From JAYFQE01 sp034927345 (GTDB taxonomy: Bacteria > Bacillota > Clostridia > Saccharofermentanales > UBA5734), in NCBI GenBank assembly GCA_034927345.1, contig JAYFQE010000002.1:248001-312000 (forward strand): a DNA stretch of 64,000 nucleotides, written 5' to 3'. Of the stretch, positions 16,496 through 25,187 are shown piece by piece. A program made the translations under genes and the position numbers. The notes under the pieces are model-generated. The model was given only the letters and a program-made list of their open reading frames with translations, searched no databases and was not told where the DNA came from. Numbering within the stretch: position 1 is the first letter of the stretch; every line of letters begins with the position of its first letter.

Positions 16496-17643
16496 ATATC
16501 GATCAATCCGGGCAGCGCCTGAGACACACGAAACAACAGCGCCATCCATATTCACGGCTTAACCGGCCCGGTTCGCGGCAGGGCAGCTTGAGTCTGGAAG
16601 CTGCTTTGATCATGCCGGGCGTCATCATGCTGATTTGGTTTTTTATCAGCCTGATGAACGGCGTTATGGCTGAAATAAAGCTGAAAGGCGCTATGGACCG
16701 TACTGCTTCAGAATTAAGCCTTTTGAGTCCTTTAATTCAAATCCTGGAGCAAGCAAATAATCAGCTGCAGCAGAACGAAGCGGGCGATGCCGCATCACAG
16801 CCGGCAGTTATGGAAGCTGCCGGAGATCAGCGCGCCGCCGTTTCGGATTTTAACGATCTTTTTTCAACGGTGCTGCCGGGATTCTCCTGGGAAGAATACG
16901 CCGGGGACCTGCTGCTGGACGGATCTTCTACGCTCCTGACCGGTCAGTTGGTTCTGCAAAGAATAGATTATTGGCTCGATGAAGCGGAGGCCGGTCAGGC
17001 CGGTCAATTAAGCGGACAAAACAGCTCCTGGCGCGCCTGTTTATCATCGGTTCGCCTGTATCTGGATTGGCAGCTGAACCAGCGGCAGCTCTGGATTTGT
17101 ATGGCCTACAGTCTGAAAACACCCTTCGGCGCGCTGGAACGTCAGACTCAGAGCGTTGTTCCGCTCTGGCTTGGCTGTGATGATCGTCAGGTTAATGATG
17201 AACAATCGGAAAAAGACGCGGTCTGGCTTCTGGATCCATTAAACCGCGGTCAGCTTCTGAGACAGAAAATGGGCGGCGATCTGCCTTATGATTTTCCGGT
17301 GATCGCACAGTTTGATAACGGCGAGGCGGTTTCTATCAAAAGTATGGATCTGACGGCTCCCGGTTATCAAAGTGAAACGGCGGCGACCGCACAGTTGGCG
17401 GGACATCTGGATGTTCTCAGTCTTTTTCAGGGCACGCAATATCATAAGAACGGACAGAATCTGGTCATCACGGCAGATCAGATCAGAAGCCGGCGGTTGC
17501 TGTTGGTCATTCCGGAGAATTGCAGCCAGATGTGGCTTGATACAACCCTGACCGAATGGCAGAATACGGCCGGCGCAAGAGGCGTGACTTTGGAGATTAT
17601 CCGTTACGGCCGCAGTTATCGTTACAAAGAAGCGGACGGATAG
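16492..17643 (+). CDS. TadE-like pseudopilin protein
   Basis: A 383-residue protein with a long basic N-terminal tail (about residues 1-32, many R, Q and H). Then comes GSLSLEAALIMPGVIMLIWF, a TadE/TadG-type transmembrane start in which Glu follows SL as in pseudopilins. The outer part is mostly helical and Gln-rich; the last 70 residues form an alpha/beta-looking segment (RRLLLVIPENCSQMWLD ... TLEIIRYGRSY). The ATG at 16492 overlaps the previous stop (ATGA) and has GGAGGGAGG upstream; an in-frame extension from 16384 is inside the upstream gene and is rejected. Last of the three-gene cluster; no secretion ATPase, prepilin peptidase or Flp pilin is nearby. Confidence 0.7.
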   Translation: MNIDQSGQRLRHTKQQRHPYSRLNRPGSRQGSLSLEAALIMPGVIMLIWFFISLMNGVMAEIKLKGAMDRTASELSLLSPLIQILEQANNQLQQNEAGDAASQPAVMEAAGDQRAAVSDFNDLFSTVLPGFSWEEYAGDLLLDGSSTLLTGQLVLQRIDYWLDEAEAGQAGQLSGQNSSWRACLSSVRLYLDWQLNQRQLWICMAYSLKTPFGALERQTQSVVPLWLGCDDRQVNDEQSEKDAVWLLDPLNRGQLLRQKMGGDLPYDFPVIAQFDNGEAVSIKSMDLTAPGYQSETAATAQLAGHLDVLSLFQGTQYHKNGQNLVITADQIRSRRLLLVIPENCSQMWLDTTLTEWQNTAGARGVTLEIIRYGRSYRYKEADG

Positions 17644-17644
17644 C

Positions 17645-17673
17645 TTGTATCTTGCCCGGCCTTGCGTTATCAT
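17645..17673 (+). promoter_or_regulatory. Predicted sigma-A promoter upstream of the small membrane protein and secA
   Basis: TTGTAT (17645-17650), a 17-base spacer and TATCAT (17668-17673), directly after the stop of the TadE-like gene. It would drive the 69-residue protein, the YerC-like regulator and secA, which lie close together. Confidence 0.5.
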
Positions 17674-17745
17674 TTTGTTGGTTGGCTTGATCGTCCGGCT
17701 GTATAAACCGGTTTTATGCCATAACGATCCAGGGAGGGAAACGAA

Positions 17746-17955
17746 TTGAAAAAGAATTATCCTGATCATCCGGTTGAAAAAATTCAACAGCCGGTACGGG
17801 ATTTTAAAGATTGGCTGCGGCATGATCAACCGCTGCCGGAGATTTTGAAAGATCAACAGCGTTGTCAGCAACGCAACAAAAGGACATGGTATGCCGTGAC
17901 CGGCGGATTGGTTTTGATCCTGGTTACTTTGGCAATCTTCTTGTTCAGCCATTGA
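17746..17955 (+). CDS. Small single-pass membrane protein, unknown
   Basis: A 69-residue product that I do not recognise. The first 46 residues are charged and soluble (MKKNYPDHPVEKIQQ ... RCQQRNKRTW). They are followed by one transmembrane helix, YAVTGGLVLILVTLAIFLF (about residues 49-67), and a two-residue tail: a tail-anchored layout. The TTG start at 17746 has a strong AGGGAGGG seven bases upstream. It sits 33 bases before the YerC-like gene and just ahead of secA, so it may be co-expressed with the export ATPase. Any role in export is speculation. Confidence 0.65.
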   Translation: MKKNYPDHPVEKIQQPVRDFKDWLRHDQPLPEILKDQQRCQQRNKRTWYAVTGGLVLILVTLAIFLFSH

Positions 17956-17988
17956 TCATTGATGAAGATACCGGACGAGGTGACAAGC

Positions 17989-18324
17989 ATGAATGACAAA
18001 CTGAAAGATGAAACGACTGATCTTCTTTTTAAAGCTATTTTATCATTAAAAACTGTCGATGAGTGTTATGCCTTTTTTGAAGATATTTGCACCGTCGCTG
18101 AATTAAAATCACTGGCTCAGCGGCTGCATGTGGCCATGATGCTGCGGCAAGGCAAGACATATACGGAAATTTGCGACACTACCGGTGTCAGCACTGCAAC
18201 GATCAGCCGGGTTAACCGGTCTTTGGAATATGGTGCGGACGGATACAAAACCGTGCTTGACCATCTGGCTGCGGCCGGCTGTATCCAGGCAGAACGTGAT
18301 GATGATAGAAACGGAAAGGAATAG
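17989..18324 (+). CDS. YerC/YecD-family TrpR-like DNA-binding regulator
   Basis: A 111-residue helical protein of the TrpR superfamily. The first helices (TDLLFKAILSLKTVDECYAFFEDICTVAELKSLAQRLHVAMML) and the helix-turn-helix (GKTYTEICDTTGVSTATISRVNRSL) are the YerC/YecD pattern. The ATG at 17989 is preferred over the in-frame start ten codons earlier because it has GAGGTG at the right distance and matches the family N-terminus. It is three bases before secA. The ligand and targets are not known; these proteins are described in Bacillota mostly by homology. Confidence 0.9.
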   Translation: MNDKLKDETTDLLFKAILSLKTVDECYAFFEDICTVAELKSLAQRLHVAMMLRQGKTYTEICDTTGVSTATISRVNRSLEYGADGYKTVLDHLAAAGCIQAERDDDRNGKE

Positions 18325-18327
18325 TCA

Positions 18328-21195
18328 ATGGGGTTAATAAATAAAATATTCGGATCACATTCGGATCGGGAAATCAAGCGGATTATGCCGCTGGTCGAAC
18401 AGATCGAAGCTTTGGCCGATACTTATGCGGCTATGGAAGAAAAAGAACTGAAAGATACGACCCGCAGACTGCGGGAAGATCTGGAACAGGGATCGGCTCT
18501 GGACGATCTGCTGCCGGAAGCTTTTGCCGCCGTCCGTGAAGCCTCGAAACGAGTTTTGGGTCTTTATCATTATCGCGTTCAATTGATCGGCGGCATTATT
18601 CTCCATCAGGGACGGATTGCCGAGATGAAAACCGGTGAAGGCAAAACTTTGGTTGCCACGCTGCCGGTTTATTTGAACGCTTTATCCGGCGAAGGCGTTC
18701 ATGTTGTCACCGTCAATGATTATCTGGCCAAACGCGACAGCGAATGGATGGGGAAAGTATACCGCTATTTAGGTCTCAAAGTCGGCCTGATCGTTCACGG
18801 CATGAATAATGATGAACGCCGGGAAGCTTATGCTGCAGATGTGACTTACGGAACAAATAATGAACTGGGGTTCGACTATCTGCGGGACAATATGGTTACC
18901 TATAAACAGCAGATGGTGCAGCGGTCCCTGCATTTTGCGATTGTCGACGAAGTCGACAGTATTTTGATTGATGAAGCCAGGACCCCGTTGATCATATCCG
19001 GGATGGGCGATGAATCATCAGATCTATATGAGAAAGCGGACCGCTTTGTCCGCCGGCTGCAAAAATATGTGGTTGTCGAAACGGATGACAAACAGGATCT
19101 TGATCAGATTAAAGACGATGCCGATTATATCGTCGATGAGAAAGCGCATACGGCGGTTTTGACAACCCGCGGCATTCATAAAGCCGAGCAGTATTTTGGC
19201 GTGGAGAACCTCTCTGATCAGGAAAACTACCAATTAAATCATCATGTCAACAACGCCTTGAAAGCCCATGGGACCATGCATTGCGACCAGGAATACGTGG
19301 TTAAAGACGGCGAAGTCATTATCGTGGACGATTTTACCGGCAGACTGATGTTTGGACGGCGGTACAGCAACGGCCTGCATCAGGCTATTGAAGCGAAAGA
19401 AGGCGTTAAAGTCGAAAGGGAGAATAAAACCCTGGCGACGATTACGTTCCAGAATTACTTCCGTATGTACCATAAGTTGTCGGGTATGACCGGCACCGCT
19501 TTAACAGAAGAAGATGAATTCAGAACTATTTATCGTCTGGATGTTGTCTGTATTCCAACCAATCAGCCGATGATCCGCGACGATCAGCCGGATTCGGTTT
19601 ATAAAACCCAACAGGGCAAATACAAATCCTTACTGAATGAAGTTGTTCGTGTCCATCAAACTGGTCAGCCGATTTTGATCGGTACGGTATCGGTTGAGAA
19701 ATCGGAATTGCTGTCCGATATGTTCAAAAAAAATGGAATCAGCCACAATGTTCTGAATGCCAAGCAGCATGACCGTGAAGCTGAGATTATTGCCCAAGCC
19801 GGAAGATATGGCGCTGTAACCATAGCAACCAATATGGCCGGCCGCGGCACCGATATTGTACTGGGCGGCAACGCGGAATTTATGGCGAAAATGGAATTGC
19901 GAAAGCAGGGGTTCCCGGATGATTTGATCGAAGCTTCGGTCGCTTTGAATGAAACGGACGATGCAGTCATTCTGGACGCCCGGGCACGCTTTAAACAGTT
20001 TTATGGACAGTTCAAGACACAAACGGCAGCGGAAAAAGAAAAAGTAATCGCGGCCGGCGGCTTATACATTTTAGGAACCGAGCGGCATGAATCGCGGCGG
20101 ATCGACAATCAGCTGCGCGGCCGTTCCGGCCGTCAGGGCGATCCTGGCCGCAGCAAGTTTTTCTTGTCTCTTGACGATGATCTCATGCGCCTATTTGGCG
20201 GCGAGAGAATGACGACAGTTTTTGCCGCTCTTGGTGTCGATGAAGATATGCAAATCGAACATCGGATGCTTTCCAATGCGATCGAGTCGGCACAAAAACG
20301 CGTTGAAGGGCGCAATTTCAGCATCAGAAAACATGTTCTGGAATACGACGATGTCATGAATACTCAAAGGGAAGTCATCTACGGCCAGCGCAAGCAAGTT
20401 TTAGAAGGCCAGGATTTACATGAATATTACCAGAAAATGATCAGTCAGGTCATGCGGGAAGCTATGCTGGACTTTTGCGCCGGTATGCCTAATTCCGCCG
20501 AGTGGGATATTGTGGCGATGCAAGCAAGGATTACTGATATTTTCGGTGAATTGCCGGCTCTGAAACAATTGGCGGCGGCCCGTACCGGGTTGGACGCGGA
20601 AAAATTGACAGCCGACTTGACCGAAGATGCCTTACAAAGATATGAAAAACGGCAGGATGAAATCGGTTCGGCAGAACTGATGCGGGAAGCTGAACGCTTT
20701 ATTCTCCTGCGAACGGTCGACAGCAAGTGGATGGATCATATCGACACAATGGATGATTTACGGGATAGTATCGGCATGCGGGGATATGCTCAACATGATC
20801 CGGTTGTGGAGTACCGCAAAGAAGGTTATACCTTGTTCGAAGCGATGACTCAGGCTATCCAGGAAGATTCAGTCCGGCTGATGATGCGCGCCCGCTTCAC
20901 CCAGGAAAATGTTCAAACGCGGCAAAGCGTCGCCCGCAATTTATCTGAAGGTCATGGATCTTCGGGCGAACCGGCCCCTGCGCCTGCTGCCCAGCCGCGT
21001 GTTCAGGCCGGCGGCGCCGGCCGTGGTCAGACTCGTCAGAACGTACCGGAAGCCCGGGCTGCATCGCAAGCAGCTGCTACGCCGTCCGCGCCGGTTCATC
21101 GGGACTCGGCCAAGGTTGGCCGCAACGATCCCTGCCCATGCGGGAGCGGGAAGAAATACAAAAATTGTCATGGCAAACAAGATAATGGAGTATAA
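18328..21195 (+). CDS. secA: Preprotein translocase ATPase SecA
   Basis: The motor that pushes unfolded preproteins through SecYEG. A full-length protein of 955 residues: Walker A MKTGEGKTLVATLP, VHVVTVNDYLAKRDSEWM, the DEVD helicase box (IVDEVDSILIDEARTPLIIS), GTVSVEKSE, TNMAGRGTDIVLGG (second nucleotide-binding domain) and RGRSGRQGDPG. A long Ala/Pro/Gln linker (about residues 885-930) leads to the C-terminal zinc finger VGRNDPCPCGSGKKYKNCHG that contacts SecB or ribosomes. It starts three bases after the regulator gene. No sign of a SecA2 variant. Confidence 0.98.
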   Translation: MGLINKIFGSHSDREIKRIMPLVEQIEALADTYAAMEEKELKDTTRRLREDLEQGSALDDLLPEAFAAVREASKRVLGLYHYRVQLIGGIILHQGRIAEMKTGEGKTLVATLPVYLNALSGEGVHVVTVNDYLAKRDSEWMGKVYRYLGLKVGLIVHGMNNDERREAYAADVTYGTNNELGFDYLRDNMVTYKQQMVQRSLHFAIVDEVDSILIDEARTPLIISGMGDESSDLYEKADRFVRRLQKYVVVETDDKQDLDQIKDDADYIVDEKAHTAVLTTRGIHKAEQYFGVENLSDQENYQLNHHVNNALKAHGTMHCDQEYVVKDGEVIIVDDFTGRLMFGRRYSNGLHQAIEAKEGVKVERENKTLATITFQNYFRMYHKLSGMTGTALTEEDEFRTIYRLDVVCIPTNQPMIRDDQPDSVYKTQQGKYKSLLNEVVRVHQTGQPILIGTVSVEKSELLSDMFKKNGISHNVLNAKQHDREAEIIAQAGRYGAVTIATNMAGRGTDIVLGGNAEFMAKMELRKQGFPDDLIEASVALNETDDAVILDARARFKQFYGQFKTQTAAEKEKVIAAGGLYILGTERHESRRIDNQLRGRSGRQGDPGRSKFFLSLDDDLMRLFGGERMTTVFAALGVDEDMQIEHRMLSNAIESAQKRVEGRNFSIRKHVLEYDDVMNTQREVIYGQRKQVLEGQDLHEYYQKMISQVMREAMLDFCAGMPNSAEWDIVAMQARITDIFGELPALKQLAAARTGLDAEKLTADLTEDALQRYEKRQDEIGSAELMREAERFILLRTVDSKWMDHIDTMDDLRDSIGMRGYAQHDPVVEYRKEGYTLFEAMTQAIQEDSVRLMMRARFTQENVQTRQSVARNLSEGHGSSGEPAPAPAAQPRVQAGGAGRGQTRQNVPEARAASQAAATPSAPVHRDSAKVGRNDPCPCGSGKKYKNCHGKQDNGV

Positions 21196-21242
21196 ATTCA
21201 CTATTTCCATCCGGAAGTGAAACCAGGGAGATATTACCAGAT

Positions 21243-22106
21243 ATGTATGATCAACAAGGCGACAGGGAAAAAGACTGGGCTGAATACCAGAGCAGCATTG
21301 GTCAGGCTGCGGCTTATATCCGAAAGCAACGTGCCGAAACGCCGGAAATCCTGCTTGTTTTAGGATCCGGACTCGGGGATCTGGCCGATCAGGTCGAACA
21401 ACCGGTCGTTTTACCTTATGCTGAAATTCCCGGCTTCCCCCGGACGACAGTACCCGGCCATTCGGGACATTTGCTGCTTGGAACTTGGCATGGGCGGTCT
21501 ATCGCCGTTATGCAAGGGCGTTTCCATTTTTATGAAGGCCATGATATGAAAACAGTGGTCATGCCGATTCGTGTCATGCAGCAACTGGGCGTCCGCGGCC
21601 TGATCCTCACCAATGCGGCCGGCGGCGTCTGCCAGGATATGCGGCCGGGTGACCTGATGCTGATACGCGATCATATCAGTCTTTGGGCCGAATCCCCTCT
21701 GCGCGGCCCGAATCTGGATGAATATGGTTCCCGTTTTCCGGACCAGTCATCTGTATATGATCCTGCCTGGGCAGACCTGGCGGCAGCATGCGCAAAAGAA
21801 TCGGGTTTGACATTGCACCAAGGTGTCTATGCGTACACGCGCGGCCCACAATTCGAAACGCCGGCCGAAATAAGGCTTCTCCGCTTGCTGGGCGCTTCGG
21901 CAGTCGGCATGTCGACGGTTCCTGAAGCGATTGCCGCTGTTCATGGCGGCATGCGGGTATTGGCTATCTCCTGTATCACTAATCTGGCAGCCGGAATACT
22001 CAACCGGCCGCTCAATCACCAGGAAGTAATCGCTGTGGGAAAACAAGCGGCCGCCGGCACGATCCGTTTGCTGACTGCGATATTGGAACGTTTGTCTTTA
22101 TCATAA
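21243..22106 (+). CDS. punA: Purine nucleoside phosphorylase
   Basis: Splits inosine or guanosine with phosphate to the free base and ribose-1-phosphate. At 287 residues, trimeric class: LVLGSGLGDLAD (phosphate loop), PGHSGHLLLGTWHGRSI, MQGRFHFYEGHDM, LTNAAGGVCQDMRPGDLMLI, TRGPQFETPAEIRLLRLLGASAVGMSTVPE and ISCITNLAAGI (the Asn that selects 6-oxopurines). The AGGGAG ribosome site is somewhat far (about 13 bases). The next two genes handle S-adenosylhomocysteine and adenosine-type compounds, so PNP probably finishes purine release in the same route. Confidence 0.95.
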   Translation: MYDQQGDREKDWAEYQSSIGQAAAYIRKQRAETPEILLVLGSGLGDLADQVEQPVVLPYAEIPGFPRTTVPGHSGHLLLGTWHGRSIAVMQGRFHFYEGHDMKTVVMPIRVMQQLGVRGLILTNAAGGVCQDMRPGDLMLIRDHISLWAESPLRGPNLDEYGSRFPDQSSVYDPAWADLAAACAKESGLTLHQGVYAYTRGPQFETPAEIRLLRLLGASAVGMSTVPEAIAAVHGGMRVLAISCITNLAAGILNRPLNHQEVIAVGKQAAAGTIRLLTAILERLSLS

Positions 22107-22138
22107 AAAGCAGCCGCTTCGGCGATCTGGGAGGACTT

Positions 22139-23398
22139 ATGATTAATTCTGAAAAATATGACGTCAGAGATTTATCTTTGGCTCCGGAAGGCCATAGGAA
22201 AATCGCCTGGGCCTGGGCAAATATGCCGGTTTTACGTCAGATTGCCGCTGATTTTACCAAGAATAAGCCGCTGAAAGGATATCGCATTGCCGTCAGCGTT
22301 CATGTTGAAGCCAAGACGGCCTGTCTGGCAAAAACATTGGCGGCCGGCGGCGCGGAAGTAGCCTTGACCGGCTGCAATCCGTTATCGACACAGGATGATG
22401 TGGCGGCGGCGTTGGTGGAAGACGGTCTGCAAGTCTATTGCCGGCACGGCGTTGATATGGATGAATATCTGAATCATTTGAAAAGAGCCTTGGCAATCCG
22501 GCCGCATATTGTTATTGATGACGGCGGCGATTTTGCCTTGCTTTTGCATACCGAATGCCGTGATCTGGTAACAGATCTGATCGGCGGTTGTGAAGAAACA
22601 ACAACCGGCGTCAAAAGACTGAAAATTCTGGAGAAGGACAAGCATCTTCTTTATCCGGTCATCGCGGTGAATGATGCCCGCTGCAAACATTTGTTCGATA
22701 ATCGTTACGGCACCGGACAATCGGTCTGGACAGCTATTCTTGCGACAACTAATCTTCTGGTGTGCGGGAAAACGGTCGTTATTGCCGGATACGGCATGTG
22801 CGGCCGCGGCGTAGCCATGCGGGCCCGGGGTATGGGAGCCCGGGTTGTCATTACGGAAATCGATCCGGTTAAAGCCTGCGAGGCTTTGATGGAGGGGTAT
22901 GATGTTATGTCCATGGACGAAGCGGCGCGCTGCGGTGATTTATTTATCACTGTAACCGGTTGCCGTGATGTCATAACCGGACGACATTATCCCTTGATGA
23001 AAGACGGCGCGATCCTTTGTAACGCCGGCCATTTTGATGTGGAAATCAATTTACCCGAGCTGGCGGCACAGGCTGTATCCATCAATGAAGTCCGCCGTAA
23101 CATAACCGGTTATACTCTGGCGGACGGCCGAAGAATCCATATATTGGCTGAAGGAAGATTGGTCAATTTGGCTGCCGGCGACGGGCATCCGGTTGAAATC
23201 ATGGACATGAGTTTTTCGCTGCAGGCTCAAAGTGTTCTTTATCTGGCGCAAAACGGCCGCTCCCTGCCGGTTGCTGTGCATCAACTGCCGTCTGATATTG
23301 ACGATACTGTTGCTCAGCGCCTATTATGCCATCACCACAAACAGATCGACACGCTGACGATGGAACAGCAGGATTATCTGGAACACTGGGATCTATAA
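22139..23398 (+). CDS. ahcY: Adenosylhomocysteinase
   Basis: NAD-dependent, reversible hydrolysis of S-adenosylhomocysteine to adenosine and homocysteine, which relieves product inhibition of methyltransferases. At 419 residues: the substrate domain includes SVHVEAKTACLAKTLAAGGA and GCNPLSTQDDVAAAL; the central part has NDARCKHLFDNRYGTGQS, and the NAD site is VIAGYGMCGRGVAMRARGMGARVVITEIDP. The C-terminus is shorter than in the animal-type enzyme, as in the Thermotoga/clostridial type. Strong GGGAGG ribosome site. Next to PNP and an amidohydrolase, it points to a methyl-cycle salvage cluster. Confidence 0.96.
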   Translation: MINSEKYDVRDLSLAPEGHRKIAWAWANMPVLRQIAADFTKNKPLKGYRIAVSVHVEAKTACLAKTLAAGGAEVALTGCNPLSTQDDVAAALVEDGLQVYCRHGVDMDEYLNHLKRALAIRPHIVIDDGGDFALLLHTECRDLVTDLIGGCEETTTGVKRLKILEKDKHLLYPVIAVNDARCKHLFDNRYGTGQSVWTAILATTNLLVCGKTVVIAGYGMCGRGVAMRARGMGARVVITEIDPVKACEALMEGYDVMSMDEAARCGDLFITVTGCRDVITGRHYPLMKDGAILCNAGHFDVEINLPELAAQAVSINEVRRNITGYTLADGRRIHILAEGRLVNLAAGDGHPVEIMDMSFSLQAQSVLYLAQNGRSLPVAVHQLPSDIDDTVAQRLLCHHHKQIDTLTMEQQDYLEHWDL

Positions 23399-23431
23399 CA
23401 GCCGGCTGCCGTGATTAACGTGAGGTGAAGT

Positions 23432-24751
23432 ATGAAACCTTCAGTTTTATTTAAGAAGATAACCGTTGTCACACCTGATGAAAACCAGATTGTCAAAACA
23501 ATGACCGAGGCTGCCGTATCCATTATAAATGGGAAAATCGCTTATTGCGGCCAGGATGAGGACGAAGCGATCAGAATTTTTGCGGGTTATCCTTATGAAA
23601 TATGCAGCGGCCAGGATCGTATCCTGCTTCCTGCTTTTGCCAACACCCATGGGCATATGGCTATGACGCTTTTACGCAATCAAGCCGACGATTATGCCTT
23701 ACAGCCCTGGTTGTTTCAGGTTATTTTTCCGCGTGAAAACCGGCTGACCCATGATATTGTCGCCTGCGGCAGCCGTCTGGCGTTGGCGGAAATGATCCGC
23801 AGCGGTACCGGAGCGGCAGCGGACATGTATTATTTCCAGGATGCAGCGGCAGAAGCTGCTTTGGATGCAGGTTTTCGCCTGAATTTCTGTGTGGATGTCA
23901 AACGTCAGGATCCGGATGGGGAAACGATTGTCGATGATCAAATCTTGTCGGATCAAATCCGGCAATATAGTCGTCATCCTTCCGGTTTGCTGCGGGTTTC
24001 CATGCTCATTCATTCGGTTTATTTATATGCGTCGGATCTTTATCCGATCCTGGCTTCTTTAGCCCGGCAAATGGATTGCCCGGTACAGGTTCATGTTTCT
24101 GAAACCGAGCAGGAAATAACGGATTGTCTGGCCAAGTATCATCAGAGACCGGCTTGTCAGCTGGAGAATTTTGGATTTTTCGCAACGCCGACTATTGCGG
24201 CGCATTGCGTTCATCTGGATGATGCGGAGAGAGCGGTATTGGCCCGGCATTCGGTTCTGGTGGCGCATTGCCCGGCCAGCAATTTGAAATTGGGCAGCGG
24301 AGTGGCTGATTTGCCGGCTATGATAAAAGCCGGTATCCGGTTGGGAATCGGTACGGACGGCGCGGCGAGCAACAATAATCTGGATCTTTATAAAGATATG
24401 CGGCTGGCTTCATTTTTAGCTAAGGGCGCGAATCGCGATGCGGCTGTCATGCCGGCAGCGGATTTGCTGACAATGGCCACCAGCCAGGGCATGTCCGGTT
24501 TGGGCTTCAGCCACAGCGGTCGTATCGCCGCCGGCATGGATGCCGATTTGCAGATTGTCCAGACCGACCGGCCGGAAATGGTACCGCAGGGCAATCCTGT
24601 TTCAGCTTTGGTTTACAGTGCCGATGGAGCAGCTGTAGAATCCCTGATGGTTGACGGGCGTTGGCTGATGTATAAACGCGAATTACAGACACTCGACGAA
24701 GAACGTCTGATCGCAGAAGCGCGTCAAGCCGCAAAGATTTTAAATCAATAA
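23432..24751 (+). CDS. mtaD: Amidohydrolase, adenosylhomocysteine/methylthioadenosine/5'-deoxyadenosine deaminase type
   Basis: A 439-residue metal-dependent deaminase of the TrzN/MtaD group. Metal ligands seen: NTHGHMAM (HxH), the later His in VQVHVSETEQE, the His in IAAHCVHLDD and the Asp in LGIGTDGAASNNNLDL. The motif ALQPWLFQVIFPRENRLT is typical of enzymes that deaminate S-adenosylhomocysteine, 5'-methylthioadenosine or 5'-deoxyadenosine to the inosine forms. The exact substrate cannot be chosen by eye. Given ahcY and PNP upstream, and radical-SAM enzymes in the window (which make 5'-deoxyadenosine), any of the three is reasonable. No clear terminator follows on this strand. Confidence 0.9.
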   Translation: MKPSVLFKKITVVTPDENQIVKTMTEAAVSIINGKIAYCGQDEDEAIRIFAGYPYEICSGQDRILLPAFANTHGHMAMTLLRNQADDYALQPWLFQVIFPRENRLTHDIVACGSRLALAEMIRSGTGAAADMYYFQDAAAEAALDAGFRLNFCVDVKRQDPDGETIVDDQILSDQIRQYSRHPSGLLRVSMLIHSVYLYASDLYPILASLARQMDCPVQVHVSETEQEITDCLAKYHQRPACQLENFGFFATPTIAAHCVHLDDAERAVLARHSVLVAHCPASNLKLGSGVADLPAMIKAGIRLGIGTDGAASNNNLDLYKDMRLASFLAKGANRDAAVMPAADLLTMATSQGMSGLGFSHSGRIAAGMDADLQIVQTDRPEMVPQGNPVSALVYSADGAAVESLMVDGRWLMYKRELQTLDEERLIAEARQAAKILNQ

Positions 24752-24802
24752 TCGGGCCGGCCGAGTTGAACGCTCCTGAAAAGGCCGGATCAGGCTGCGG
24801 GA

Positions 24803-24841
24803 AAATGAAAAGAGGACCTTCTGTTATGAAAATCCTCTTCT
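24803..24841 (-). terminator. Intrinsic terminator after tRNA-Thr (minus strand)
   Basis: On the minus strand AAGAGGA (24839-24833) pairs with TCCTCTT (24816-24810) around a 16-base loop, followed by TTCATTTTC. It lies directly after the tRNA 3' end. The plus-strand reading has no T run. Confidence 0.65.
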
Positions 24842-24842
24842 C

Positions 24843-24917
24843 TGGAGCCGCTGGTGAGAATCGAACTCACGGCCTGCTCATTACGAGTGAGCGGCTCTAC
24901 CGCTGAGCCACAGCGGC
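24843..24917 (-). tRNA. tRNA-Thr, anticodon CGT
   Basis: On the minus strand the 75-base sequence folds as a cloverleaf. The acceptor GCCGCTG pairs with CAGCGGC, the D arm is GCTCAGCGGTAGAGC, and the anticodon stem GCTCA/TGAGC closes the loop CTCGTAA (anticodon CGT, reading ACG). The T arm GTGAG TTCGATT CTCAC is complete. The 3' TCCA is encoded, with U as discriminator. It is a single tRNA gene with its own promoter and terminator. Confidence 0.95.
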
Positions 24918-24936
24918 AACTAATTTTGCCTGTTAC

Positions 24937-24964
24937 AGTTTATCATGTTCGACGATGAAGTCAA
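24937..24964 (-). promoter_or_regulatory. Predicted promoter of tRNA-Thr
   Basis: Minus strand TTGACT (24964-24959), a 16-base spacer, then TAAACT (24942-24937). The start would be about 12 bases before the mature tRNA 5' end. Moderate match by eye. Confidence 0.45.
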
Positions 24965-25078
24965 GATCTAGGATACATGAAAACCGATAAAGGCAGGCCA
25001 AGAGAAAAAACATGTCATATTGCACAATGAACAACAACAAAATTTGTAAAAATATCCATATTGACAGACGGATAATAC

Positions 25079-25106
25079 TTGTATTTTCTGAATTAACAGG
25101 TATAAT
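25079..25106 (+). promoter_or_regulatory. Predicted promoter of the 85-residue small protein
   Basis: A perfect TATAAT at 25101-25106 with TTGTAT (25079-25084) at 16 bases. A TTGACA is also seen at 25061-25066, but too far to pair with this -10. The leader is about 75 bases and very AT-rich, unlike the surrounding genes. The 436-base gap 24752-25187 otherwise holds only the tRNA gene with its terminator and promoter. Confidence 0.6.
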
Positions 25107-25187
25107 GAAACTAGAAATAAAAAAGTAAGAAGCAAACGCAAAAGAAATGAGATGCCTTGATCTTAAGGTATTGAGGAGGCGAAAATT

